Assembly (NCBI GenBank): GCA_943914835.1
Contig: CALUDO010000023.1
Coordinates: 1-14,846, forward strand
DNA length: 14,846 nucleotides
DNA from: an uncultured Eremococcus sp.
GTDB lineage: Bacteria; Bacillota; Bacilli; Lactobacillales; Aerococcaceae
Direction of reading: 5' to 3'
Position 1 is the stretch's first letter, and every line of letters starts with the position of its first letter. Below the pieces are notes generated by a model. It did no database searches, was not told the DNA's origin, and saw nothing but the letters and a program-made list of their open reading frames with translations. The position numbers and the translations under genes were made by a program. This document shows, in pieces, positions 1 through 6,460 of this stretch.

Positions 1-41
1 AACCATTATAGTTGTAAACGTGATTACAGAAAGGTTACAAG

Positions 42-497
42 ATGATTTTATCACTTTTTATTACATTAATTATTATTATATTTGACCAAGGGCTTAAGTT
101 ATACATCCAAGATCAAATTCCAATTGGGCACCAGCAAAGCTTTATTGCTGGTATTTTGGATTTAACACATGTCCATAACACTGGAGCTGGTTGGTCCCTC
201 TTTGAAGGTCATTTAGGGGTGTTCGTGCTTATTACTATCATGATTTGCATTTATATTCTCTATTTAATCTTTAAACATAGAGAGTCAGCTTGGCACCTTC
301 ATTTAGCCTATGGACTTCTTCTGGGAGGAGCTTTGGGAAACTTTATTGATCGTGTGCGCTTAGGATATGTAGTAGACATGTTTCAAACAAGATTTATAAA
401 TTTTCCCATTTTTAACATTGCCGATGCGTCATTGACCCTGAGTATTATTCTACTCTTATTGATTATGCTTATTTCGAAGGAAGATGATATTCTATGA
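42..497 (+). CDS. lspA: Signal peptidase II (prolipoprotein signal peptidase)
   Basis: Membrane aspartyl protease that cleaves the signal peptide of lipoproteins after the lipobox cysteine has been lipidated. The 151 residues are the usual family length. Four hydrophobic segments are visible, near residues 3-15, 58-77, 88-100 and 128-144. The conserved family motifs are present: an HNTGA-like stretch (45-49), GNFIDR (99-104, Asp103), VVD (Asp112) and FNIAD (Asp128). The catalytic aspartate pair lies among these, most likely Asp112 and Asp128. The start ATG follows an AGAAAGG ribosome site at 28-34. The stop overlaps the start of rluD (ATGA), so translation of the two is probably coupled. No promoter is evident in the 41 bases upstream, so the transcript may begin outside the window. 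Confidence 0.96.
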   Translation: MILSLFITLIIIIFDQGLKLYIQDQIPIGHQQSFIAGILDLTHVHNTGAGWSLFEGHLGVFVLITIMICIYILYLIFKHRESAWHLHLAYGLLLGGALGNFIDRVRLGYVVDMFQTRFINFPIFNIADASLTLSIILLLLIMLISKEDDIL

Positions 498-1435
498 AAA
501 CAAAAGAACATTTAGTTTATCACCTAGACCAGGAAGCAGGGCGCTTAGATAAAGTTTTAACTGACCTAACTGGACAGTCAAGGTCAAAGATACAAAAATG
601 GATTAAAGATAACCGGGTCAAAGTTGATGATCAGGTTGAAAAAGCAAACTATAAGTTAGTAGGAGATGAAAAGATTGAGGTCTGGGTCCCCTATGATGAA
701 GTAATAAATATTGAAGGAGAGGCTATTCCGCTTAATATTATTTATGAAGATGAGGCACTCCTCGTCGTTAATAAACCAGCAGGTATGGTTGTTCATCCGT
801 CGAAAGGGCACCCCAATGGCACCCTTGTGAACAGTCTGGTTTATCACTTTGGAAAGAATTTATCTTCTGTCAGCGAAGGGTATCGTCCTGGTTTAGTCCA
901 TCGTATTGACAAGGATACCTCTGGGCTTCTCGTTGTAGCCAAAAATGACAAAGCCCATCAAGCATTAGCCCTACAATTACAAGACCATAGTTTAGGACGA
1001 CACTATTTAGCCTTGGTTCATGGCTCTTTAGAAATGAAAGAAGGGTCTATTGAAGTTCCTTTGGCTCGAGACCCAAAAAATAGATTAAAATACCATGGTG
1101 ATCTAAATGGTAAAGATGCCTGGACAGATTTTGAAGTATTAGAAGTCTTCACACAAGCGAGTCTCGTTCAGGCCAAGCTAAAAACTGGACGAACGCATCA
1201 AATTCGAGCACACTTTGAGCATATTGGGCATCCCTTAGTGGGAGATCCAGTCTATTCTCAAGGGGTGAATCAAGTCGGATCGTCTTTAGCTAGTATTCAA
1301 ACAGGGCAATATCTTCATGCCAATGAAATTCATTTTACCCACCCTGAAACAGGGAAATTTATGTCATTTCAGGCTCCACTTCCAAGTGCATTTGAGGCAT
1401 TACTAGGGGAACTTAGGACAGGTCATATCATTTAA
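494..1435 (+). CDS. rluD: RluD-family 23S rRNA pseudouridine synthase
   Basis: Cytoplasmic RNA-modifying enzyme that isomerises uridine to pseudouridine, expected to act on 23S rRNA. The 313 residues hold an N-terminal S4-like RNA-binding domain (about 15-65) and a RluA/RluD catalytic domain (about 85-300). The signature HRIDKDTSGLLV starts at residue 136, and Asp139 is the catalytic aspartate. VNKPAGMVVHPS (92-103) and the GRTHQIRAH stretch are further family motifs. The start codon overlaps the lspA stop by four bases, and lspA-rluD is a common pair in Firmicutes. The target uridines cannot be read from the sequence, because RluA, RluC and RluD paralogues look alike. The family call is firm; the gene symbol is the conventional one. 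Confidence 0.92.
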   Translation: MKTKEHLVYHLDQEAGRLDKVLTDLTGQSRSKIQKWIKDNRVKVDDQVEKANYKLVGDEKIEVWVPYDEVINIEGEAIPLNIIYEDEALLVVNKPAGMVVHPSKGHPNGTLVNSLVYHFGKNLSSVSEGYRPGLVHRIDKDTSGLLVVAKNDKAHQALALQLQDHSLGRHYLALVHGSLEMKEGSIEVPLARDPKNRLKYHGDLNGKDAWTDFEVLEVFTQASLVQAKLKTGRTHQIRAHFEHIGHPLVGDPVYSQGVNQVGSSLASIQTGQYLHANEIHFTHPETGKFMSFQAPLPSAFEALLGELRTGHII

Positions 1436-1489
1436 TTCCGACCCTCTAATTATGGTAAAATATTTATATTGGATTTGAGGAGGACTGGG

Positions 1490-2203
1490 ATGTCATATAA
1501 TGATAAGATCTTAGATAAAATAAAAAATCTACTGAGCTTAGCAGAAGATGGAAGAGATGACGAGGAAAGTCAGACAGCTCTTTTAATGGCTCAGAAATTA
1601 ATGCTGAAATATAAAATATCTCAAAATGAGTTGAACAAACAAGGCCGCCAAGAAATTATTATTAAATCATTATCGGTCTATAAGCGCATTTACTGGTGGG
1701 AGAAGGTTCTTGTTAAAATCATCGCTGATAATTTCAGGGTTATGTTCTACGTCCAAAGCAATCGTTTTCCCCACCAAAAAAATGTCCAACGTAAACTGGT
1801 CTTAATGGGCTATCCCGAGGATGTTGATTTGGCCTACCAAATGTTTTATCTTGCCGGGGATACTATGAAATATTATGCAAGTCAACACCTTGTTCAAGGT
1901 CAGATTGATTTATCATCAGTGGACCGAGCTAAACAGCGTAAGACCTATTACCAAGGCTTCCTAGATGGCCTTAAAGATAAGTTTGATAAGCAAAAAGAAG
2001 CTCTGATGAAAGAAAGTGATGCTTATGCCCTAGTGATACAAACCCCACCCGAAATTCAGTCCAAATTTAACGAAGAGATTAATGGGTCCTTGGCTTTTAA
2101 GCAGCCGACCGCTAGACAAAAAGATCAAACTTATTATGACGGCTACCAAAAAGGTTCTAAAGTTTCTCTTTCACCTCATAAGTCAATTGAGTCTGACTCA
2201 TAA
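1490..2203 (+). CDS. DUF2786 domain protein
   Basis: Protein of 237 residues with an N-terminal DUF2786 domain (about 1-45). That domain has the typical pattern of a KILDKIKNLLSLAE helix, an acidic turn, and a second helix ending in MLKYKIS. The rest resembles the C-terminal domain often fused to DUF2786, with two short similar motifs, YYQGFLDGL and YYDGYQKGS, near its middle and end. The biochemical function is unknown. DUF2786 proteins occur on chromosomes, plasmids and phages. I chose ATG 1490 rather than the upstream in-frame TTG at 1469. A strong GAGGAGG ribosome site at 1477-1483 lies inside the TTG extension and is well spaced for 1490. The gene follows rluD by 54 bases with no terminator between, so it may be cotranscribed. 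A hairpin at 2291-2316 ends it. Confidence 0.75.
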   Translation: MSYNDKILDKIKNLLSLAEDGRDDEESQTALLMAQKLMLKYKISQNELNKQGRQEIIIKSLSVYKRIYWWEKVLVKIIADNFRVMFYVQSNRFPHQKNVQRKLVLMGYPEDVDLAYQMFYLAGDTMKYYASQHLVQGQIDLSSVDRAKQRKTYYQGFLDGLKDKFDKQKEALMKESDAYALVIQTPPEIQSKFNEEINGSLAFKQPTARQKDQTYYDGYQKGSKVSLSPHKSIESDS

Positions 2204-2290
2204 TTTTAACCAAGATGAGAGACCTTCTTATATGGGTTTCATGCTAATCATTGTCTTCCTTAACAACTTTTGTATTTAACCTTTCAACTT

Positions 2291-2325
2291 TCATACCACA
2301 CAGGAGTGTGGTATGATTCTTTTTG
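2291..2325 (+). terminator. Rho-independent terminator after the DUF2786 gene
   Basis: Perfect 11-base stem: TCATACCACAC at 2291-2301, an AGGA loop, and the exact complement at 2306-2316. TTCTTTTT follows. It lies 88 bases beyond the DUF2786 stop. The 3' arm also contains TGGTATGAT (2309-2317), which reads as an extended -10 that could serve the kinase gene starting at 2362. No good -35 accompanies it. Confidence 0.75.
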
Positions 2326-2361
2326 TGTGCTATCAAATCTGTAAGAATTGGAGAGGGGACG

Positions 2362-3015
2362 ATGACCATTATTGTAATTGGGGGAATGATAGGAGCGGGT
2401 AAAACAAGTGTAGCCAGTCTTATCGGAAATGCTTTGGGCAGTGAAGTTTTTTACGAGAATGTGGATGATAATCAAATTTTACCTTTATTTTACACAGCTA
2501 GCCCGACAGAGCAAGCAGCTAAACGTTATCCTTTTCTACTACAGTTAGAGTTTCTAAGTTCTCGTTATCGAGATATTAAACAGGCTTTCAAGGAGCGAAA
2601 TAATGTTCTAGACAGGTCTATCTATGAAGATTGGTATTTCTGTAAAGTTAACCGTGACCTTGGAAATATATCGGATGTAGAATTTTCTATTTATGAGAAA
2701 CTTCTGGATAATATGATGGAAGAATTGGATGAATTACCACAGAAGGCACCGGACTTAATGGTTTACTTGCATGGATCTTTTGAAACAATTTTGCATCGAA
2801 TATCTTTGAGAGGAAGAGATTTTGAGCAAGATCCTAAGTTATTAGATTATTATTATCGCTTGTGGTCAGGTTATGATGAATGGATTAGACAGTCCTACAA
2901 GGCATCTCAAGTAATTTGGATTGATATTGATCGGTTTGATATTGTTAATCGGTCTGAAGATGCTACTGAAGTAGTTGACATTGTTAAAGGTAAATTAAAA
3001 GAGCTGAAGGCCTAA
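2362..3015 (+). CDS. Deoxynucleoside kinase (dAK/dGK type)
   Basis: Cytoplasmic kinase that phosphorylates deoxynucleosides to monophosphates in nucleotide salvage. It resembles the deoxyadenosine/deoxyguanosine kinases of lactobacilli. The 217 residues match the family length. Visible motifs: P-loop GGMIGAGKT (7-15); YENVDDN with the likely catalytic Glu32; DRSIYED (84-90) containing the DRS nucleoside-binding motif; and an arginine-rich lid, HRISLRGRDFEQD (145-157). ATG 2362 is preceded by GGAGAGGG at 2350-2357. An in-frame TTG at 2323 would put that site inside the gene and was rejected. The exact preference (dA, dG or dC) cannot be read with confidence. Many lactobacilli carry two paralogues in tandem, but only one is present here. 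Confidence 0.9.
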   Translation: MTIIVIGGMIGAGKTSVASLIGNALGSEVFYENVDDNQILPLFYTASPTEQAAKRYPFLLQLEFLSSRYRDIKQAFKERNNVLDRSIYEDWYFCKVNRDLGNISDVEFSIYEKLLDNMMEELDELPQKAPDLMVYLHGSFETILHRISLRGRDFEQDPKLLDYYYRLWSGYDEWIRQSYKASQVIWIDIDRFDIVNRSEDATEVVDIVKGKLKELKA

Positions 3016-3043
3016 GCTTAGGTCTCCAGCTCTTAATTTTTTT
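2999..3043 (+). terminator. Terminator overlapping the 3' end of the kinase gene
   Basis: AAGAGCTG (2999-3006) pairs with CAGCTCTT (3027-3034). The self-complementary CCTAAGCTTAGG (3011-3022) sits inside, and TTTTTTT follows at 3037-3043. The left arm encodes the last residues of the kinase and the TAA stop lies within the hairpin. Confidence 0.85.
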
Positions 3044-3122
3044 AAGGATGATTGTGTCTTGTAATCCCGAATTATCAAGCGTTGTCAATTCATGCTTTAT
3101 AAGATATTTCCTTTGTATAGCT

Positions 3123-3152
3123 TTGGATTCTCTCTCATATAAGTTCTATGAT
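3123..3152 (+). promoter_or_regulatory. Sigma-A-type promoter of the proline iminopeptidase gene
   Basis: TTGGAT (3123-3128) and TATGAT (3147-3152) are 18 bases apart. They lie about 40 bases upstream of the ATG at 3194 and just past the kinase terminator, so the peptidase gene starts its own transcript. Confidence 0.6.
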
Positions 3153-3193
3153 AAAATAAAGTTAGAATTATAACAATTAGAAAGGATTTTCAG

Positions 3194-4147
3194 ATGGAAA
3201 ATGCCTATACAGATGTTCCACTGATTCAAAGCTTTTATCTTCCGGTCAGTGGAGGCCATAGACTTTACGTCGAAGAATGTGGTAATCCCCAGGGGCAAGC
3301 GGTATTATTTCTTCATGGTGGACCAGGAGGAGCCATTAATGAAGATGCTCGAACTTTTTTTAATCCTGACAAATACCGAATTATCTTATTTGACCAAAGA
3401 GGATGTGGACGTAGTCAGCCTTTCCTATCGATTGAACAGAACCGTCCCCAAGATGCCATTGAAGATATTGAAAGCATTCGAAAGTATCTAAATATTAAGG
3501 ACTGGTTTGTTTTTGGGGGATCCTACGGGTCAACCCTGGCCCTTTATTATGCTATTCATTTTCCCGAACGGGTGAGTCACTTAATTTTACGAGGCATCTT
3601 TCTGGGTAGACAAGAGGATATTGATTGGCTCTATCATGGAGGAGCAGGCCAGTATTATCCTGAAGAATTTCAATCCTTTCAAGAGGCTATCGGTGCTGAA
3701 TCTTATGATAACCTGGTTGAAAATTATTATAAAGAATTATTAGCTTGTAAAGATAATAAGTTGGAATTTGAACGTTTATGTTTGGCTTGGTCACGTTGGG
3801 AATCTGGTCTAGTTAAACTGAAACCCGACTTTCTAGAAAGACTTCATGGTTCTGTTTCGCCAGGGGATTTGAGTATAGCCTTGTTAGAAGCCCATTACTT
3901 TGCTAATCACATGTTCTGGGATGATGATAACTATATCCTAAATCATATTCAGGCCATAGAATCGATTCCGACAGATATTGTCCACGGTCGCTTTGATATT
4001 GACTGTCGTCCTATTGGGGCTTACCTAGTTGCTCAAAAGTTAAAAAAAGCAAACTTATATATAGTTCAAGATGGATCACATTCTCCATACGAGGAAGGAA
4101 TGTTTAACCACTTGCTTTCAATAATGAATAGTTTAGTTGATGATTAA
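3194..4147 (+). CDS. pip: Proline iminopeptidase (peptidase family S33)
   Basis: Alpha/beta-hydrolase that removes N-terminal proline from peptides (EC 3.4.11.5), useful in the peptide-based nutrition of lactic acid bacteria. The 317 residues match the family. Motifs in order: HGGPGG (41-46, oxyanion region), DQRGCGRS (67-74) and GGSYGS (108-113) with nucleophile Ser110. The likely acid is Asp268 in HGRFD, and the catalytic histidine is His296 in DGSHSP. These positions agree closely with the characterised enzymes. There is no signal peptide, so it is cytoplasmic. AGAAAGGA precedes the ATG at a normal distance. It appears to be a single-gene transcript: the gene before ends in a terminator and the gene after has its own promoter. 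No terminator is visible behind it. Confidence 0.92.
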   Translation: MENAYTDVPLIQSFYLPVSGGHRLYVEECGNPQGQAVLFLHGGPGGAINEDARTFFNPDKYRIILFDQRGCGRSQPFLSIEQNRPQDAIEDIESIRKYLNIKDWFVFGGSYGSTLALYYAIHFPERVSHLILRGIFLGRQEDIDWLYHGGAGQYYPEEFQSFQEAIGAESYDNLVENYYKELLACKDNKLEFERLCLAWSRWESGLVKLKPDFLERLHGSVSPGDLSIALLEAHYFANHMFWDDDNYILNHIQAIESIPTDIVHGRFDIDCRPIGAYLVAQKLKKANLYIVQDGSHSPYEEGMFNHLLSIMNSLVDD

Positions 4148-4163
4148 GTCTAAAAGGGTAACG

Positions 4164-4192
4164 ATTGCTTTAAATAAGGAATATCCCTATCA
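4164..4192 (+). promoter_or_regulatory. Promoter of the alcohol dehydrogenase gene
   Basis: TTGCTT (4164-4169), a 17-base spacer, then TATCAT (4187-4192), 29 bases before the start codon. The strong ribosome site AAGGAGG (4207-4213) follows. The expression signals of the broken gene therefore look intact. Confidence 0.6.
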
Positions 4193-4221
4193 TTTATTTA
4201 TATACTAAGGAGGAAATAAAA

Positions 4222-5397
4222 ATGGCTATGAATAATTTTACCTTTTATAATCCTACCAAGATTTTCTTTGGCAAAGATCAAACTCGCAAGTTGAATCATG
4301 AAATCCCAAAGGATGCCAAGGTATTACTTTTATATGGTGGAGGAAGTATTAAGCAATATGGTGTCTTTGATCGTGTGGTCGAAGCTTTAGGAGATCGCCA
4401 ATGGGGAGAATTCGGTGGCATTGAGGTCAATCCAGTTTTTGAAACCTTGATGGAAGCAGTCGCACAAATCAAAAAAGACGGCTATGACTATTTGTTAGCT
4501 TTGGGTGGAGGTTCAGTGATTGATGGTACCAAGTTTATCGCTGCTGCAGTTCCCTTTGATGGTGATCCTATTGATATCTTTGCTATGGGGATTGGAAAGG
4601 GATTACCGGTTAAATCGTCCATGCCCTTCGGAACCGTATTAACCTTGCCAGCCACTGGATCTGAAATGAATTCTGACTCAGTGATTTCTTTTAAGGAGAA
4701 GGGAGCTAAAGTTTCCTTTGATTCAGTTCATTCTTTCCCTCAATTCTCAGTCTAAGAACCTGAAACTACTTACACTTTACCTGTAAGGCAAAGACGAAAT
4801 GGTATAGCTGATGGGTATATCCATGTTTTGGAAAATTATTTAACTCATGACCTTGGTGGTGATATACCTGATTATTTTTCAGAAGGCATTTTAAAAACCT
4901 TTATCAAGCATGCAGATGCTTATATAAATGAGGATAGTGAGGATTATGAGGTAGCTTCTAATGTGATGTGGGCTTGTACCATGGCCTTAAATGGTGTTGC
5001 TTCTAAAGGAAATGTCGGTGATTGGTCAACCCATTCTTTAGGCCACGAAATAACCGCCTTTAACCATACAGATCACGCCAAAACATTGACACCCATCATA
5101 CTAGCCACAATGGATGTTAGAAGGGATGAAAAACATGCCAAAATACTTCGGTATGCTCGTAACATTTGGCATATAGAAGACGAGGATGAAGAAAAGGTTA
5201 TTAATAAAGCCATTGAAAGGACAGCAGCATTTTTTGAATCTATTGGCATGCCCACCAAACTTCGTCAAGTAGGCATTCAAGAAGAAGATATTAATAGCTT
5301 GGTGAATCAATTAGAGGCTCATAAGGAAAATACCATTGGTGAAAATGCGAGTCAAAATCTTGATACTAGTCGCAAGATATATCAAAGGGCCTTGTAA
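4222..5397 (+). pseudogene. yqhD: YqhD-type iron-family alcohol dehydrogenase with one in-frame stop
   Basis: One reading frame of 391 codons, matching the length of YqhD/butanol-dehydrogenase-type NAD(P)H-dependent aldehyde reductases, is interrupted only by TAA at 4753-4755 (codon 178). Both sides are clearly the same protein. Codons 1-177 carry the nucleotide-binding half: GGGSIK near 40, LALGGGSVIDGTKF at 93-106, TLPATGSEMNS at 141-151. Codons 179-391 carry the metal-binding half: Asp197 and His201 in ADGYIH, His271 in STHSLGH, His285 in TDH, which fit the D-H-H-H ligand set of the family. The stop falls where E. coli YqhD, as I recall it, has Leu in FAVLDP, so a single TTA-to-TAA change explains it. 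There is no frameshift and no other lesion, so the mutation is recent, or the base call is wrong. Split products would be inactive: one half lacks the metal site, the other the nucleotide site. No ribosome site serves the second half. Confidence 0.9.
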
Positions 5398-5432
5398 GTG
5401 AAACTATAAAAGTAAGATGATGGGGGAATTAA

Positions 5433-5774
5433 GTGGTAGAAGATCAAGGAATACAATTTAAAAGACAAGCTAAAGACTATCAAGAAGAATTATTAAATCA
5501 ACTCTATCAAGTGATCGACCCGGAGCTGGGAATTGATATTGTAAATTTGGGTTTAATCTATGAGATAGATTTAGATGAGCTGGGTAATTGCAGGTTAATG
5601 ATGACCTTAACTACACCCGGTTGTCCTCTGGCGGCTTATATTGATAATGATATCCGGTTCGCTCTTGCTGATATTGAAGCTATACAAAGATTAGAGCTTC
5701 AATTAACATTCACTCCAGCTTGGACCTTAGACCGTATTTCTCGTTTCGGAAAAATTGCTCTCGGAATTAAATAA
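5433..5774 (+). CDS. SufT/MIP18 (DUF59) family iron-sulfur assembly protein
   Basis: Small cytoplasmic protein of 113 residues in the DUF59/MIP18 family, whose members help mature iron-sulfur proteins (SufT) or occur in PaaD-like contexts. Motifs: IDPELGIDIVNLGLIY (28-43), which holds the DPE signature, and TTPGCP (60-65) with conserved Cys64. A PAW-containing end (96-98) is also typical. The start is GTG 5433 with a GGGGG ribosome site at 5422-5426. No upstream ATG is available in frame. The gene starts 35 bases after the alcohol dehydrogenase with no terminator between, so it may be cotranscribed. If so, the upstream stop codon might reduce its transcript by polarity. No suf operon genes are visible nearby. 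Confidence 0.88.
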   Translation: MVEDQGIQFKRQAKDYQEELLNQLYQVIDPELGIDIVNLGLIYEIDLDELGNCRLMMTLTTPGCPLAAYIDNDIRFALADIEAIQRLELQLTFTPAWTLDRISRFGKIALGIK

Positions 5775-5793
5775 TATTAAATTTGTGAAAGTA

Positions 5794-5822
5794 TTAACAA
5801 AAGGTCATCTAAGTGGTATACT
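5794..5822 (+). promoter_or_regulatory. Strong promoter of the 146-residue unknown gene
   Basis: TTAACA (5794-5799; five of six bases match the -35 consensus), a 17-base spacer, then TATACT (5817-5822) preceded by TGG, an extended -10. It is the best-matching promoter in the window. Confidence 0.75.
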
Positions 5823-5825
5823 GTA

Positions 5826-5845
5826 TTTGTTAAAAAGTTAACAAA
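5826..5845. promoter_or_regulatory. Palindrome at the predicted transcription start (candidate operator)
   Basis: TTTGTTAA (5826-5833), a 4-base AAAG spacer, and the exact complement TTAACAAA (5838-5845). It spans the expected +1 of the promoter at 5794-5822. The same 8-base half-site occurs over the -35 box (5794-5801). No U-run follows, so it does not look like a terminator. It could be a repressor site or a 5' mRNA hairpin. Confidence 0.45.
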
Positions 5846-5863
5846 TAAAAAGGAGCGATTACG

Positions 5864-6304
5864 ATGACTGATCAACTACAAGCCGTTAAATTCCACTTTC
5901 ACAATGGGGGAGAATGGAAAGTAGATTCTAAATATATTGGCGACCTTTGGATTAAGCGTATTTCCACCTCTATTGGTCGGATTGATGGGGGAGAAATTAA
6001 AGAAATCCATCCCGCCCAAGCTTTAAAAATTGAAATCTTAGCCGAAGCAGATACTGTGGAAACTAATGATATCAATAAGGGGTCATTAGAGGTTGGTATT
6101 TTTGAAACTATACTTAAGAACAAAGATGTTGAATGGATGACCTTAATATGGAAAGAAAAGGATGACCAAGTGGTATATTTCCCTTTTGCAAGTCAAGATC
6201 AAGAAAGCGGAACCGAAAACCTACATATGTCTGCAAAAGTCAAGGAAAATAAATCACTTTATGTTGTCATTGATGAAAATCATAGAGTCGATGACTTCTA
6301 CTAG
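5864..6304 (+). CDS. Unrecognised 146-residue protein
   Basis: I do not recognise a family. The protein is 146 residues, acidic, without a signal peptide or membrane segment, and rich in alternating polar and hydrophobic residues that suggest a beta-rich cytoplasmic fold. Notable pieces are the N-terminal KFHFHNGGEW, an SIGRIDGGEIKEIHP stretch near 36-50, and a tryptophan-containing VEWMTLIWKEK segment near 98-108. The start is ATG 5864 with AAAGGAG at 5849-5855, eight bases upstream. It is a single-gene transcript: a strong promoter with a palindrome in front and a perfect terminator behind (6328-6366). This isolated and probably regulated arrangement suggests a protein made at high level under some condition. 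I infer no function. Confidence 0.8.
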   Translation: MTDQLQAVKFHFHNGGEWKVDSKYIGDLWIKRISTSIGRIDGGEIKEIHPAQALKIEILAEADTVETNDINKGSLEVGIFETILKNKDVEWMTLIWKEKDDQVVYFPFASQDQESGTENLHMSAKVKENKSLYVVIDENHRVDDFY

Positions 6305-6327
6305 AGATAGTCTGCCATAAATATTTT

Positions 6328-6366
6328 GCCTGAATCTTTAGAAGTTTCTGAAGATTCAGGCTTTTT
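6328..6366 (+). terminator. Terminator of the 146-residue unknown gene
   Basis: GCCTGAATCTT (6328-6338) and AAGATTCAGGC (6351-6361) form a perfect 11-base stem. An inner AGAA/TTCT pairing (6340-6343 with 6346-6349) extends it. TTTTT follows at 6362-6366. Confidence 0.92.
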
Positions 6367-6421
6367 ATCTTATATAGAATGAAATTTTCATTGAATATAA
6401 ATAGCATACGACTTTAAACCG

Positions 6422-6430
6422 TGATAGAAT
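6422..6430 (+). promoter_or_regulatory. Possible extended -10 for the DUF853 ATPase gene
   Basis: TGATAGAAT at 6422-6430 is a TG-n-TAGAAT extended -10, placed 31 bases before the start codon and after the preceding terminator. No convincing -35 is present, so the call is weak. Confidence 0.3.
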
Positions 6431-6460
6431 TAATTCGTAACTTTCAAGGATAGGAGCGTT

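Noticed and set aside
1469..1489. TTG start giving the DUF2786 protein seven extra residues
   Set aside because: The GAGGAGG ribosome site lies within that extension and is correctly spaced for ATG 1490.
2082..2279. 65-codon ORF on + overlapping the end of the DUF2786 gene
   Set aside because: It lies mostly inside the real gene in another frame, has no ribosome site and no protein-like pattern.
4753..4755. TAA as a recoded amino acid (selenocysteine or pyrrolysine)
   Set aside because: Those use TGA and TAG. The family has an ordinary leucine here and no recoding structure is visible.
5073..5310. Minus-strand ORFs of 61 and 69 codons within the alcohol dehydrogenase
   Set aside because: They are shadows of the coding strand, with no start signals of their own.
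4828..5397. Separate gene for the second half of the alcohol dehydrogenase
   Set aside because: It is in the same frame as the first half, continues family sequence across the stop, and has only a TTG with no ribosome site. It is one broken gene.
5826..5845. Palindrome as a terminator of the SufT-like gene
   Set aside because: There is no T-run after it and it sits downstream of a near-consensus promoter, at the expected start site.
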